Program-made: the position numbers and the translations under genes
Assembly: GCA_951640165.1 (NCBI GenBank)
Contig: OX621247.1
Coordinates: 25,084,001-25,148,000, forward strand
Direction of reading: 5' to 3'
DNA: 64,000 nt
From: Pseudoips prasinana
Taxonomy: Eukaryota; Arthropoda; Insecta; Lepidoptera; Nolidae
Part shown: piece after piece, positions 1 to 10,490 of the stretch
Numbering within the stretch: the first letter of the stretch is position 1
Layout of the letters: every line of letters begins with the position of its first letter
Notes under the pieces: model-generated
What the model saw: only the letters and a program-made list of their open reading frames with translations
Databases searched by the model: none
Told to the model about the DNA's origin: nothing

Positions 1-109
1 TTTAACAGTGTAATTTTAGTTTTGTTGCGTTCAGATAAGGTTGACTTTACATTAGCACTTGACCATATGTTATTGTTTGTCAGTGTTTAGCATGTGATAT
101 GTCGAAATG

Positions 110-300
110 TAAACGGTTCGAGCGGTGTCCGCAGATCAATATGCGTGTTGCGCGGGCCGTGAGGGTGTTCGCCCCGTGCGATTGGCCGGCGTGTGTGGGG
201 CGGGGCGATCGTGTGTGAGGCGGCGCGAGTTCTCGCACGCCACGCGCTGTTTTGGCGCCAAATTGGGCAATAGGCATTCCATTTTCGAGCTCGGCGAATG
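110..300. promoter_or_regulatory. CpG-rich promoter-like block at the left edge
   Basis: This 190-bp block is far richer in GC and CpG than anything around it. It holds an inverted CCAAT box (ATTGG, 181-185), a GC box (GGGGCGGGGC, 197-206) and a perfect E2F-like palindrome (TTTGGCGCCAAA, 251-262). These are typical of a pol II promoter or first exon. Direction cannot be fixed because the window starts here. A 65-codon minus frame (80-277) runs through it but resembles nothing I know and is probably a by-product of base composition. Confidence 0.4.
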
Positions 301-1157
301 AGTTTAGGCCACTAAGATAAGCTAAGGTCGTAGAATAGGGTTAGGTATATTTTTTGTATTTTATAGTCTATGATAGGACTTGGGATTATTCCTTTGAGAA
401 TTTTTGAGACTGTTACGTTTTGTATAATGGACACATTGGTCTTTGTTTTTGGTTTTCTTTGTAAGTAGTTGTTGTTGGAATTACAGCCCTAACGGCCTTT
501 TGCTCCATATTACTTTATTGGTAACTTTATATTATGAAGTAATAGGCAGTTAGAAACTTTTATAAAAATGTGTTTAATGATCTTTACCACTTCAAATTAC
601 TTATTTGTATTTTAGCAGTCTCTTCCATGTACATATACGTAGGTAGATATATCATAGCATACGGACCATGTAGGCATATTATGTCAATATATATGTACAT
701 AGGTACATTATTAAGGGTAATCTACTTTTTACGTTTAATAGGTATTACCTATTCTGAATATACCTATTAGGAGCTCTAACAATATTATAATAGGCCCGTC
801 TAGCCCAAACTCTACGTTTAGGGCTTATTATTCTAATCTTAAATCGGTACTAAGTAGGTATACCTATAGCGTTGATTCATTCAAACAAATGCACCATATT
901 CTGGGGCTCTACCGGCAAAGTCACCGACATCGTTTTTGTGAATGGCGTTGGAGGAGATGTCTCATGGCTAGTATGGCTACACGTAAGTACAAAGGTTATA
1001 AACATATCTACTTAGGTAGCTTCATTGAATCCTATGATCGTAAATCGTACCTAAATCCTTGGCATCGAGAGATTATTTTTATTTAATTAGGTATATTGGT
1101 AGGTTCTACCTACCGGTTAATGAGATTGGTACAGCCGGTTGGCAGGCAGGCAGATGG
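301..1157. other. AT-rich sequence, nothing recognised
   Basis: Dominated by TAGGTA/TACCTA words. Open frames stay at or below 66 codons and show no recognisable motif. Confidence 0.5.
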
Positions 1158-1318
1158 ACAGATGAATGAAAAGCGGGGTTTAGTACTCGTTGCGGGGTCC
1201 AAGACAGTTAAAGTGATTCCCCGGGACATGCCTGAGCTTCACCGCTTAGTGTCATTTCATTGTGTGCCACTGTTGATCCTGGCTTACAGGAGTTGCAGTG
1301 GTGGGTAAGAGGGAGGGA
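1158..1318 (+). repeat. Dispersed repeat, copy 1 of 2
   Basis: The segment around GTCCAAGACAGTTAAAG, the CCCCGGGACATGC word and the GTGTCATTTCATTGTG word recurs inverted at 5985-6130 with scattered differences, so this is an interspersed repeat and not a gene. It has no visible ends and I cannot classify it. The frame crossing it (1096-1308) is part of the repeat. Confidence 0.6.
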
Positions 1319-1344
1319 CATGTCCCATAAAAAAAAAGCGGGGT

Positions 1345-1398
1345 ATAGTAATTGGGTTCCATTGGTACCTACCCTTTGAGCTGCGGAACCCTAAAAAC
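1345..1398. repeat. Fragment of the GGTTCCGTA-type repeat
   Basis: A GGGTTCC word and a downstream GCGGAACCCTAAAAA word form the inverted pair typical of the longer element at 22153-22763. Only the short palindromic end remains. Confidence 0.35.
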
Positions 1399-2608
1399 GA
1401 GTATTAAAACAAACATTCTTAAGTAGATAGGTATATATAGAACGTCGCATGGAGCAGGCATAACGCTTTTTAAATAGGTACCTACTTATGTGACGATTTA
1501 TACTACCTGTCCACTCCAACTCCAATTCTAATCCTTTGATCGTACCTCTGTCATTTAATTATTCGTATTATCAGTTTTATTTCTGGACGGATAAATCAGG
1601 TAGGTATCTGGTTAGTTACGTACATTTGACCTTAACTGACCTGATAGAATTAAAAAACAATTTACGTGCCCACATTGCAAATGAAAATCCAATCTGGCGG
1701 GAACTCAACAGAATATAAATTATGTTTATTCCACACGTTTAAAATAAAATTTACTGCGAACGCATGTAATTATTAACTAATTCAATAATTCGTTAACACT
1801 GCAGGTCATTCCGGACAATATCGCACAGGACAATAGACACGGACCAAGTGTTGCCAGTAAAAAATATTGCGAATTAAAAAAGGCGCGTGGTCAAACGAGT
1901 TTTATTTTTTAAAAAGCAAATCAACTTGAAATTCTGGTTTATGGTACGCGTGCAATTGTTGAATTTTGCACGGATTTGCTAAACATAAAGATTTTGTAAA
2001 GGGTTGGTATAGAACTAGTTTTTTGTCTATTTTATTGAATAGGTGTTAGTTTTGCAAATAATGTTGCTGCGCTGATTAGATGTAGAGCGTGACGATAGCC
2101 AGCTGTGTATAACGAGCAGTGCGCTAGCGCTTGTTTTATAGATATTTTTGATGATTTTACTTTAGGTATACCACTACTTTTTCCATACGAACGGACTCCT
2201 CTCTTTTTATCATTAGATTATAAAACTAGAAAAATCATTGTTGTGATCGATATAGGTATATAATTGAATCACCGCATAATTCGAATAACCTACGACTTGG
2301 TATCATTGAGCTTATTCATGGCGTTAAATAGAAAGAAAGAAATAATATATTAATATCTTTATTAAACTCATAAGGTCCCAATAGAAATTAGTCCATTAGG
2401 GTACAACGCACAGAAATATACATAGATATTTTGATGCTTATAAATAATAATAGATACCTACATTTGTTTGTAATCCAAATTTACGTTGATACTATAAGCA
2501 CCGTAAAAGGACTAAGTACCTAAACGTTCTATCTTCGAAATTATCTTAGTGAAAGAAATTATATGAGTGACTAAAAATTGTATCTTAAAAATTCTCTTGT
2601 TTTAGTTA
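1399..2608. other. AT-rich sequence, nothing recognised
   Basis: No repeat end, RNA gene or convincing frame. The longest frame (1536-1718, 60 codons) has no recognisable domain. Confidence 0.5.
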
Positions 2609-2934
2609 TCTATATAGGTATATAAAAATGAAACCCGTTTTCCGTTGTCACGACATCACGCGTGAACGGCTGGACCGATTTCACTATTTCTTTTTTTATT
2701 GTGTTTGTTATTGTCAGGAGAAGGTTCTTATGTAAAAAAAAGAATTTAAAATTGCGCGGAAAATAAGAAAATTTAAGAATACTTCACAACCAAATATTAT
2801 TTCTAATCTAACCTTAGCGCTTTGGACAATATAACCTTTTTTAATGTAACTTTTTTTTATTTGACATAGTATTGACAGATAGCGTGCGTTAATAGTCATA
2901 GTTAAGGCAGGACAACGTCTGTCGGGTCAGCTAG
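2609..2934 (+). mobile_element. Non-autonomous Helitron
   Basis: The element starts with TC (2609-2610) and ends with CTAG (2931-2934). It sits between a host A (2608) and a host T (2935), as expected for Helitron insertion, which makes no target duplication and leaves no terminal inverted repeats. A small GACA/TGTC stem precedes the end. The 5' part (AACGGCTGGACCGATTTC) and the 3' part (GTCGGGTCAGCTAG) resemble short lepidopteran Helitrons as I remember them. There is no Rep/helicase frame, so movement would have needed another element. A 61-codon minus frame inside is incidental. Confidence 0.75.
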
Positions 2935-3157
2935 TTATAGATATTTATATGAAACTGATGGGTTCCATAGATATAATATATGTATGTACCTACTTTAATA
3001 CAGCATTCCAACAACATGTATCTAATCAGTTTCAGAGTGTTCGTGCGTGGCTATGCTAGCTCGGTTGTTACTAGCACAGTTCATATAACGCTACAGCTCG
3101 ATGCTTTAAAGTTACGTCATAATGATGACGTCATAAATATAATTCCTAATTTGAATG

Positions 3158-3392
3158 GCCTGTTGGTCTAGCGGTTAGATATCCTGACTGCTAATTCAGA
3201 GCTCGTGGGATAGATCTCCATTCTGGTCAATTCTTTATAATGTGCCTGGGTGTCATTTATCTATAATACTTATATATGTATGTATTTAGAAATATATAGA
3301 TAAGTGTTTCTATCACTTATCTGATTGCTATAGTAGCTTGAGATCAGATTGCATTGTACTAGTTGTCCCAAGATATTTATTTATTTAAATAA
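3158..3392 (+). mobile_element. tRNA-derived SINE (family A, diverged)
   Basis: A tRNA-like head (TTGGTCTAGCGGTTAG as A box, GCTAATTCAG as an anticodon-arm trace) is followed by the family A body. That body includes GCCTGGGTGTCATTTATC, a GATCAGAT word and the closing GTCCCAAGATATTTA. The same order of blocks is seen at 20114, 29265, 53501 and 58512. The B box is eroded. It would have been transcribed by pol III and mobilised by a LINE. Confidence 0.65.
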
Positions 3393-3414
3393 GCTGTCAC
3401 TATTGAAATTTTAG

Positions 3415-3730
3415 ATTGCGGTAACGTGTTCAACTGCAGGCAAGGATCTCGGTTCAAATGTTGGGTCGGGCCAAATAATTATTTTGGGATTATACTGTAA
3501 AGAAAATTTCTCAGTATTTGCCCGAATTCTGGGCGCTAACTCACTACTCACTAGAAGAGCACGTAAATCCGTAGGTCCTGTACTTGAGCTCTTTCCAGTC
3601 GTGTCGCAAGTCGTCCCATTGAATTATGAGAGTGATGGAAAAGAAAGTGCCCCTGTCCCGTGCAGATGAAAAATATAATGCATAATAATGAAATCTCTAA
3701 CACTGGCTGCCATGGTCAAAATTATACCAG
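3415..3730 (+). mobile_element. tRNA-derived SINE (second family)
   Basis: A B-box-like GGTTCAAAT (3451 region) is followed by GGGTCGGGCCAAATAATT and a body with AAATTTCTCAGTATTTGCCC, GCACGTAAATCCGTAGGTCC and TATGAGAGTGATGGAA. I recognise this block order as a common moth and butterfly SINE. There is no second copy in the window. The 61-codon frame at 3484-3669 is part of the SINE. Confidence 0.6.
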
Positions 3731-4457
3731 GAAGACATTATATAATAGGCTCTTACTCATATATTCTATAGGTAGATAAATTAGGGTTGCATGCATAGTT
3801 ACCCGAGTTCATGATTAAATAATAATAAATAATGTATCGTATTAATAGCAAAATTATTCAATATATGCAGGTATTTAATTCATTCTATTTCTATCGATAT
3901 TCAAATTTTCGCAATAGGTCTTTTCGACCCCATAGCAGATGTTCTATTTGAACTTTGCAATGTTGTTTATTAAAAAAATCTTTTGTGGCGATTTAAAAAA
4001 TAAAGCTTGCAACATAATGCCTCATGCAAATTAGAAAGTAACACGATGGTATGACGTAAATGCATACTAATTTGTTTGCGAATTTGAACTGTATTATTGT
4101 CGCAAAAGATTTCAATTTGAAATACATTATATTTATTATTCACATTATGCACTGAGAAAGATATTGTAAACCTTATATTGCACGAAATAGATTTGCAAAT
4201 CGCTTGTCTATGTAGAGATTAGGAAAAGAATTTGCATAAACATCGCACACCTTTCGCCTTGATCCTTTCTGCATTTTGACTGACAGTTTCCATTCAATAA
4301 TGTACAATTTAACATTATGATATTTTATATAAGCAGTATTATGTATTTGGTACTGTTTAATAAATATGGGTGAGTTTAGAATTTCTTTTGTTCTTGTCCA
4401 TTGTTATACAATTACATTGTGACCGGCCGCGAACGCACAGTGACCACCATAGCACTC
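3731..4457. other. AT-rich sequence, nothing recognised
   Basis: No repeat boundaries or coding signal seen. The right end runs into a CAT-repeat stretch that belongs to the adjacent RTE tail. Confidence 0.5.
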
Positions 4458-4697
4458 TATGAGCATCATCATCATCATCATGTCACATCATCATGCCAAA
4501 GGTTTCTCCAAAAAACTTCCACAATGAAGTTGTGTCCATCATTTAGAGGCATGATCATCTTGGCAGACGGGTTGGCGATCGCAGTATGATGATCATAGTG
4601 CACAGAGAGATACTGCTGCTCGTTCTTTGGGAGATATTTCCTCGGGTCGACTTCTACTCCCCCGGTGACATGGCACATGCCCCCTCCAATCCTCAAT
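4458..4697 (-). mobile_element. RTE-type LINE 3' end fragment
   Basis: Read on the minus strand this ends in an (ATG)n/(GAT)n tail at 4458-4480, typical of RTE LINEs. The body shares GCAGACGGGTTGGCGATCGC, the CTGCTGCTCGTTCT region and TCGGGTCGACTTCTACT with the fragments at 5003, 11781, 28970 and 62265. It is only the 3' untranslated part; no reverse transcriptase remains. Frames at 4401-4589 (with a run of histidines) and 4478-4696 come from the tail and body. Confidence 0.65.
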
Positions 4698-4997
4698 TAG
4701 ATGATCAGCCTGCGATTTCTCGTATTAACGCAAAACGTCCGTAAAAACTGAACTTCTCACGCATACATATGTACGTTAAAACCACCCTAACCTTAGAACA
4801 CCTACGAGCGCAGGCTACTTGGTTTGTAGTCTTATTTGCTGGACTGTTTGAGCTCCTGCTCCCCTCAATTGTGCGGTGAAGCAACGAAGGCCTCCTAGGC
4901 CAACCGTAAACTTCAAGTGAAACAAATATGTTCACCTTGGTTGTATAATGAAATATAACTTAAATACTTACAAGGACTTTTCGTAAGGTATTCCGTG

Positions 4998-5165
4998 TCG
5001 TCATGTCAGCCAAAGTACGTCCACTGCTGGACAAAAGACTCCCCAAAGAATGGGGGATATGCCATAATCGCTACGCCTGGCAGACGGGTTGGCGATCGCA
5101 TTTTGATGGTCATAGTTCACAGAAAACGCTGCTTCCCGTTCTCTGGTATCCTTCGAATGATTTCT
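4998..5165 (-). mobile_element. RTE-type LINE 3' end fragment
   Basis: Same family and orientation as 4458-4697, with a better preserved terminal word (GTCCACTGCTGGAC, 5029 region) and the shared GCAGACGGGTTGGCGATCGC. About 300 bp separate the two, so they may be separate insertions or a local duplication. The overlapping 96- and 64-codon plus frames here are incidental. Confidence 0.65.
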
Positions 5166-5682
5166 ATGCCGGTATTTCGTGTATATTTATGCTATAGATA
5201 CATAATTGTGATATTGTTTGGAGGTCATAGTGTTGTTATTGCCACTCAGAGTTGCTGCTTTAATAAAGACACCGAACTGTTATAGGCTATTCTCTTATCA
5301 CGGAATTTAAAGCTAACTGAAAAATCCATGTCAGATTACACGTACGTACCAAGGTATGCGTCCGTAGACACTTTCTGAATTTACGTTCGGTACTCTGGAC
5401 GCTGGGATACATTACTCCACTTGGGTATTCAGTTATAATTATAACCAGAACTTTTATTTCATTAGCTCCAGCTACTTGAATTTACATGCTTCTCGTCTCG
5501 TTTATTGCTTGCCAACATATAGGTACATATTAAGTCAGTACCTATGTCCATAACTTCTGTAACTGTATTAACTGTATCTCTACATGTGCAGGCAAAAAAT
5601 ATATAAATAGTTTAGGATCTAAGTAGGTACTTTTACTTTTATAAACATTGTTTAGAATAGTCTTTAAATCACGATAACTAAG
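5166..5682. other. Nothing recognised
   Basis: AT-rich. No repeat end or coding signal apart from short TAGGTAC words near 5520-5630. Confidence 0.5.
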
Positions 5683-5842
5683 TTATTGAAAATAAAATAA
5701 AAATAAAAAAGGTTTTTATTCACGTAGACTTTAAAAAAGCGCTTGTAAATAGTCAGAACATGTTTGTAGTATTATAGTTGTATACATTATTATTTCTTGT
5801 AACATAGATATTTAGGTACACATTGTATTGATAGTATTAAAA
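5683..5842 (-). mobile_element. Short LINE-tail (SINE-like) element, copy 1
   Basis: On the minus strand it runs from TACAATGTGTACCTAAA to a 3' end with GCGCTTTTTTAAAGTCTACG followed by GTGAATAAAAACC and a (TTTTA)n tail. The copy at 40293-40437 differs at about one position over ~120 bp and begins at the same base. The copy at 34551-34694 begins at nearly the same place. The 3' end is LINE-like and no protein is encoded. Confidence 0.7.
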
Positions 5843-5984
5843 CATTAATAAAATTTATTTTATAACAGCAATGATATTTAGCTAGCTCGTATCAAGTTAT
5901 TGTCAAGAGATTATAAAATGAGAGTGAAGTTTAGAACTAAGAGATTTTACGAACAAATAATGTACCTAGTTGTTTTGTTATGAT

Positions 5985-6130
5985 GTGTGTATTTTTTGGG
6001 CCATTTCTTTCCTGATGGTATACACAATGAAATGACACTGGGCGGTGAAGCTTAAGCATGTCGCGGGGAATCGCTTCAACTGTCTTGGACCTCTCGACAA
6101 ATTTAATCGGAAAGAAACAAGAAGGAGATC
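5985..6130 (-). repeat. Dispersed repeat, copy 2 of 2
   Basis: Inverted partner of 1158-1318, sharing GTCCAAGACAGTTGAAG, CATGCTTAAGCTTCACCGCC and GTGTCATTTCATTGTG on the minus strand. An 87-codon minus frame crosses it but is not conserved in copy 1. Confidence 0.6.
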
Positions 6131-6687
6131 CACTTCCTGTAGCTATGCTTAATCTATTAACAGTGAGAAGAATCTTTCCAAAATTGTGTAAACTACGCAT
6201 CTTGCCTTTTCTAAACTAATCAACCAACATTACCCGGACGTCCAAACCTCTTAAATAATTTCTGAGTCCTTGGCTGTTGCAAGTTTCTGTGGCCCAGAAC
6301 TCATCCAAGATGCACATCTGTAGTTAGTTACACACTAGGGGAACATTTCCGGTGCATAAATAATAACAATAAATTGTTAACCATTAGGAGGGGAGTGCGT
6401 CGTATGCAAAATAGTTAAACGTATTTAGTTTCGCGTTTTTGCAATGCACTCGTTCACCTGGCGTCCTGAATTGGAGTAATGCTTTTTGATTTATAAAACA
6501 CGACCAAACTTTGTTATATTTTCCCCTGTTAGTGGTTATGAAATGACTGACTGAGTTTTCCTTTTTGATTACAACAAAAGAATACAGTCATATGTATTTA
6601 TAAAATTATAAGTATGGCACAACTAGTACCTTATAGGAACATTGTTTATAGACTGGCCACTGCGCCCATCTCCGAAACTCGTTTTCT
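6131..6687. other. Nothing recognised
   Basis: Mixed-composition unique-looking sequence. No frame or repeat boundary supported. Confidence 0.5.
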
Positions 6688-6800
6688 CATTCACTTCCTA
6701 GGTTGCTTGGAAGAGATCTCATCTTGTGATATGGCCGACAATTGTACCTACTGTAATAAAATGTAGTCTATTGTCTCACCGTGTATTGCGTTTTGAGGTT
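6688..6800 (+). mobile_element. LINE 3' UTR fragment
   Basis: CCTAGGTTGCTTGGAAGAGA matches the start of the 28833-28950 segment (CTTAGGTTGTCTGGAAGAGA). It is followed by a degraded version of the same body. No coding remnant. Confidence 0.45.
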
Positions 6801-6855
6801 TACATTATTGTACACCTCAGAAAACTATACATGGTGGTTTTATCTATCTCTTTCA

Positions 6856-6908
6856 CAGACCTTCCGATCTCGACGGAACCTACATTTCCGTCGAAATCGG
6901 AAGGTCTG
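6856..6908. repeat. Hairpin with 21-bp arms
   Basis: Arms 6856-6876 and 6888-6908 match at 20 of 21 positions around an 11-nt loop. It could be a miniature fold-back element or a transcribed hairpin. I see no match to a microRNA I know. Confidence 0.7.
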
Positions 6909-7059
6909 AATAGAGACCGAAAGACCCGACTTTCCTTATAACTTAAAACTTTACTTATATAAAACTATCATAGTTCCCTGGTCACAAGGGTGAAAATATT
7001 AATTGACAACATTAGTTCGTTAACCTAAATTTCATGTAGATTTTTAGTACTGCACGTGG

Positions 7060-7240
7060 TCAAGGATCGCGCTACTAACTTGGTGCTTTACTTCTAGTTT
7101 CGGATTCAATCCCTAATCAGGACAACTATTTGTATGACCCATTATAGTTGTTCTAAATCTGGATGTACTTTGTGCCCGTGAATTTCACCACTGTGATATA
7201 AGGATTTATTTCCCGGACGATGTCTAAAATAAAACAATAA
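7060..7240 (+). mobile_element. tRNA-derived SINE (family B, diverged)
   Basis: A degraded B box (GGATTCAATCCC) is followed by the family B body: GTATGACCCATTATAGTTGT, TCTGGATGTACTTTGTGCCC and a GATATAAGGATTTATTTCCC end. The same order is seen at 41357-41561 and 50325-50525. Confidence 0.6.
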
Positions 7241-7369
7241 TCTCATCATATTCTTTGTCCTACAAGTACACTATCCGTACTCATTATTATTATTTTTCCA
7301 TGCAAAAATTAGATGAAATGATAACATCCCTTTACAGAAACCGGTTCTGACCGCTGTCCAACAAAAAAA

Positions 7370-7660
7370 TTGCAACCAGTTCGCAAACCCTAAACTGCGA
7401 GGGTACACTTAAAAACTTTTAATATAAACACAATGGCCAACGAACGAATAACGGGTGGGCAGTGTCCACACAATGGACATACTAGCCGATTAATTCGCTA
7501 CACAATGACCAGGGGCTAGGCCGAGAGGTCATATTTAGGTAAAGGGGTTAAGGGTCAGTAAGGGTTATTGGTAAATAGGAGCGTGTTTGAATTCTGGGGG
7601 AGTGACGCGGCCGTATAGTTGGGCAACATGTCGCCGCTGACGGGTTCGAAATTTATGTGT
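7370..7660. promoter_or_regulatory. Unique GC-richer block with nuclear-receptor-like half-sites
   Basis: No repeat match within the window. Within 45 bp it carries AGGTCA (7526-7531), AGGTAA (7537-7542), AGGGTCA (7551-7557) and AGGGTTA (7561-7567), resembling clustered nuclear-receptor half-sites. That it is an enhancer is inference only. Confidence 0.2.
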
Positions 7661-8335
7661 GTTCCTGTTTGTCTTGCTGTTAATATTGGTGAAAATACAC
7701 TATTGTGTCTTTAAGTATGAGATTTATGGGAAGAATTGAGGTTGATGGGGGAAATGAAACAAGGTTCATTTGAATTGAAATTTATTCAATATTAATTTCA
7801 TATTACAAAGCACTTGAAAAATTAAACTATAGTTGGCGAGAGAAAGCTTTATATACAACGTGTAAACAAAGGTGTTTAATTTTCTATCTGATATACTTAT
7901 TTATAATATGTAGCCAAACACATTTAGGTAGGTACGTATTTTACAAATCAGTTTTGTTTAATTTATTCATTTCATGTCATTTATTCATTGCTAGATAACG
8001 CTCCTTAACTTTCCTCTACTATTTATATTACACGCAATGACCTCTTATCATTATTATTATAACAATGGTTGCGGGTTCGATTCTCCTACAAGACAAATCT
8101 TTGTGTTCATGAACACATATTAGTCCTGGTCATGTACATATATCGATCTAGCGGGGTCAATCGAGCTAGACCGTAAGAACTAGTGGCAATCTTTTTTCAA
8201 TGAATCTCACCAATTTATTAACAAGATCCAATATACCTCAACTATTCCTTCTATCCAGTGTGGTCCTCAGTTCTCGCTCGGAATACATTACTCGATTCAT
8301 GTATTAACTCCAAACAAGAAACAGAATCAACAGTA
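7661..8335. other. AT-rich stretch with one SINE scrap
   Basis: Around 8068-8130 a B-box-like GGTTCGATTC and a GACAAATCTTTGTGTTCATG word look like a piece of SINE family A. The rest is unassigned. Confidence 0.4.
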
Positions 8336-8420
8336 AAATAAAAAGGTTTTTATTCACATAGACTTAAAAAGCGCTGGTAAATAGCCACAACATTAATAAT
8401 ATAATCATAATCTTAAAGTG
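8336..8420 (-). mobile_element. LINE 3' end, older copy
   Basis: On the minus strand it ends with AGCGCTTTTTAAGTCTATG, then GTGAATAAAAACC and a TTTTA tail, related to 5683-5842. The upstream part differs, so it is a longer or older relative. It may extend into the very AT-rich DNA to the right. Confidence 0.5.
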
Positions 8421-9061
8421 TTGGTACATGACAGATCTTGGTAAAATATTATATCTCCGAACACTTAGTGATAAGATTGACATGCAATTTTATATTATTA
8501 ATAACATTAATTTAAAGTTTAATAAATTACATAATTCTGTTAAAATACATCACAAGCATTATTAAATAAAGTAAAGTCAACAATGTAATAATAATAATTT
8601 CTAATATGTGTTAAACTACGAATAAGTAAATAAAAATTGAAATTTAACATATCAGATCTATTTCAAAGTCAATATAAAATTATTTGTAACAATCTAAATT
8701 TAAAATGTCAAACGTTAAAATTGTTAAGAATGTAAAATTAAAAAAAAAATACAGTTAACAAAAAAGAATAATAGAGATATTTATTATTCTTTTTGTACTA
8801 TATATATTTATATAATACTTGTTTATATAATATAATAGTTGTAATATTACAAATTAACTATAGGTACATCTTTTTAGGTACAAATTAGTAATTATAGAAA
8901 AAATATTAGATCGTGACTTAAATTTGATCACCAAAGAGTGAGGGAATAAAGACTGCACCAGAGTTTGCCGCCCACAGCTGCAATATAATAAGCCCAGGGT
9001 AGTTGGCTAGTCTTCATTGAGGTTGGCTGTTGTAGCCAAAATTCGGCTAAGAGCTCTATGT
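8421..9061. other. Very AT-rich stretch, nothing firm
   Basis: Possibly the decayed interior of the LINE ending at 8336. No reading frame or conserved motif survives. Confidence 0.4.
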
Positions 9062-9214
9062 ACAGACGCCAGTAGATAATATTTCCAGTACATCCAGCAA
9101 CCCCAATCTGTCGAATTTCTTTTATAGATTTTCAACTTTATCACATAAGCATAAGGTTCACTTTCAATTAGGGAAATTTGACAGATTGGGGAAGCTTGAT
9201 GTGCTGGCGTCTGT
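9062..9214. mobile_element. TA-flanked MITE, copy 1
   Basis: Terminal inverted repeats begin CAGACGCC and end GGCGTCTG, with TA on both sides (Tc1/mariner-type target). The inner arm CCCCAATCTGTC...GACAGATTGGGG is preserved. Compared with other copies, about 16 extra bases follow the first CAGACGCCAG. The core carries AAGCATAAGGTTCACTTTCA. No transposase. Confidence 0.75.
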
Positions 9215-9329
9215 ACATTTTATCCAAGAAAAATGTTAGTTTATATAGGAGAATCAAAAAAGCCCAAGAGTGGCAAACTATTGATTTTTAGGCATCAGTA
9301 TCCAAATGGTCCGTACCCGCCAACAAACA

Positions 9330-9530
9330 GACAAAAATATCATTTTTGTCTGTCTGTTAGCAGACTGTATCCCAAAAGCTGTAATAGGCAGACAGTTGAC
9401 ATCTTCAAAAACGGTGTTTTCCATTGCGCCTGTAACAAAAAAGATAAACGTAAAATTAATTACAAAAACAAAAGAACCCTTTCCGTGCGAGTCCGACTCG
9501 CAATTGGCAGGACATTTTGTTACTCACACA
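9330..9530 (+). repeat. Degraded GGTTCCGTA-type repeat
   Basis: It ends with GAACCCTTTCCGTGCGAGTC and CGACTCGCAATTGGC, matching the end of 22153-22763. A CAGACAAAAAT/ATTTTTGTCTG hairpin lies at its left. A 109-codon plus frame (9233-9562) spans it but tracks the repeat, and no domain is visible. Confidence 0.5.
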
Positions 9531-10169
9531 TCTTGAATTTAGGATCTAGAGTCGATAAATAAATATTCGTTTATTTTTATTTATGATACAGTTATTATAA
9601 AATTTATTTCCGCAGCTCAATAGGTTAATTAAAAAATCGCACCGTAAGTCAATGGGGCCAGCGCGACGTACTCGAATATAATGACATCAGTGGCAATCGG
9701 AGCGATGCTTATCGTGCTAAATAAAGCACTCTTCTGTCAAATTGAAAATATGTGATGCATACATGCCAAGTGTGAAATTGTAGATGATATCTCACAAACT
9801 TTTGTCTGCTCAGTTTTTTGTTGGTCACAATAGGCCCATGTAGCTTTTAAAGGGTTAGTGGGATACTTTAATAATAAAGATGAATTTATTAGACGTTCGA
9901 TGAGTAGATAGGTTATCTAAAATTATATATCAGTAAGTATTAGAAAGGTAGCTATCAGGTGAACAATATCGTCTAAAAAATAACTGAGAATGTGTCAAAG
10001 AATGTTCAAATAAGTCCGAATTTCTCTATGTTCTTATACTGACTGACTGGCAGGTTTTTATTGTGATTTTATTTTTTTTATTTTATGGTTTGAGGATTTT
10101 TTTTAAATATATTTAATATGGTCTATTACATACATTTTATATTATCCACGTTTAATTGTTGAAATCCTC

Positions 10170-10290
10170 TGGCGAACTAAAGTAACCGCCATAGCTCCAA
10201 GTATAGCCAAGCTGGAGTGGCAGTGGGTAGCGCACATAGCTCGAAGAACCAACGGTCATTGATCTTTGGGTGGAAGTTAAGAGTGAAAAT
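10170..10290 (+). pseudogene. RTE LINE polymerase C-terminal remnant
   Basis: From about 10176 one frame reads TKVTAIAPSIAKLEWQWVAH then IARRTNGH before a stop at 10260. The KLxWQWAGHIARRTDG block lies near the C-terminus of RTE-clade reverse transcriptase polyproteins. A related block appears in another frame-broken copy at 34707-35021. Nothing of the catalytic domain is present and no start is meaningful. I am sure of the family resemblance but not of the subfamily. Confidence 0.7.
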
Positions 10291-10448
10291 AATCCCTAGA
10301 TTTTGTGTCACGTATAAATTTCCCCGTCAAAAATAATTAAAAGTCTGTTTTTCCCACAAATGAGACGTTACGTCTTTAAATCACGAACTAACAGTTATTG
10401 TAATGGAAATAAAACATTATCACACAAGCAATAATATATGACGCTAAA

Positions 10449-10490
10449 ATGTAAAAATTCAAAATATTTTTATATTTTGAATTTTTACAT
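10449..10490. repeat. AT-rich hairpin
   Basis: ATGTAAAAATTCAAAATAT is followed almost directly by its complement, giving about 19-bp arms. A small fold-back element or chance AT-rich palindrome. Confidence 0.6.

Noticed and set aside
3158..3240. Possible serine tRNA (ACTGCTAAT anticodon-arm trace)
   Set aside because: Poor B box, no acceptor stem, followed by SINE family A sequence.
4401..4589. Frame with six histidines suggesting a metal-binding peptide
   Set aside because: The histidines come from the CAT-repeat tail of an RTE fragment.
4478..5165. The two neighbouring RTE ends as a tandem gene duplication
   Set aside because: Shared words are those of dispersed copies elsewhere in the window; no coding content.
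9233..9562. 109-codon lysine-rich frame
   Set aside because: It runs through a degraded interspersed repeat and has no recognisable motif.
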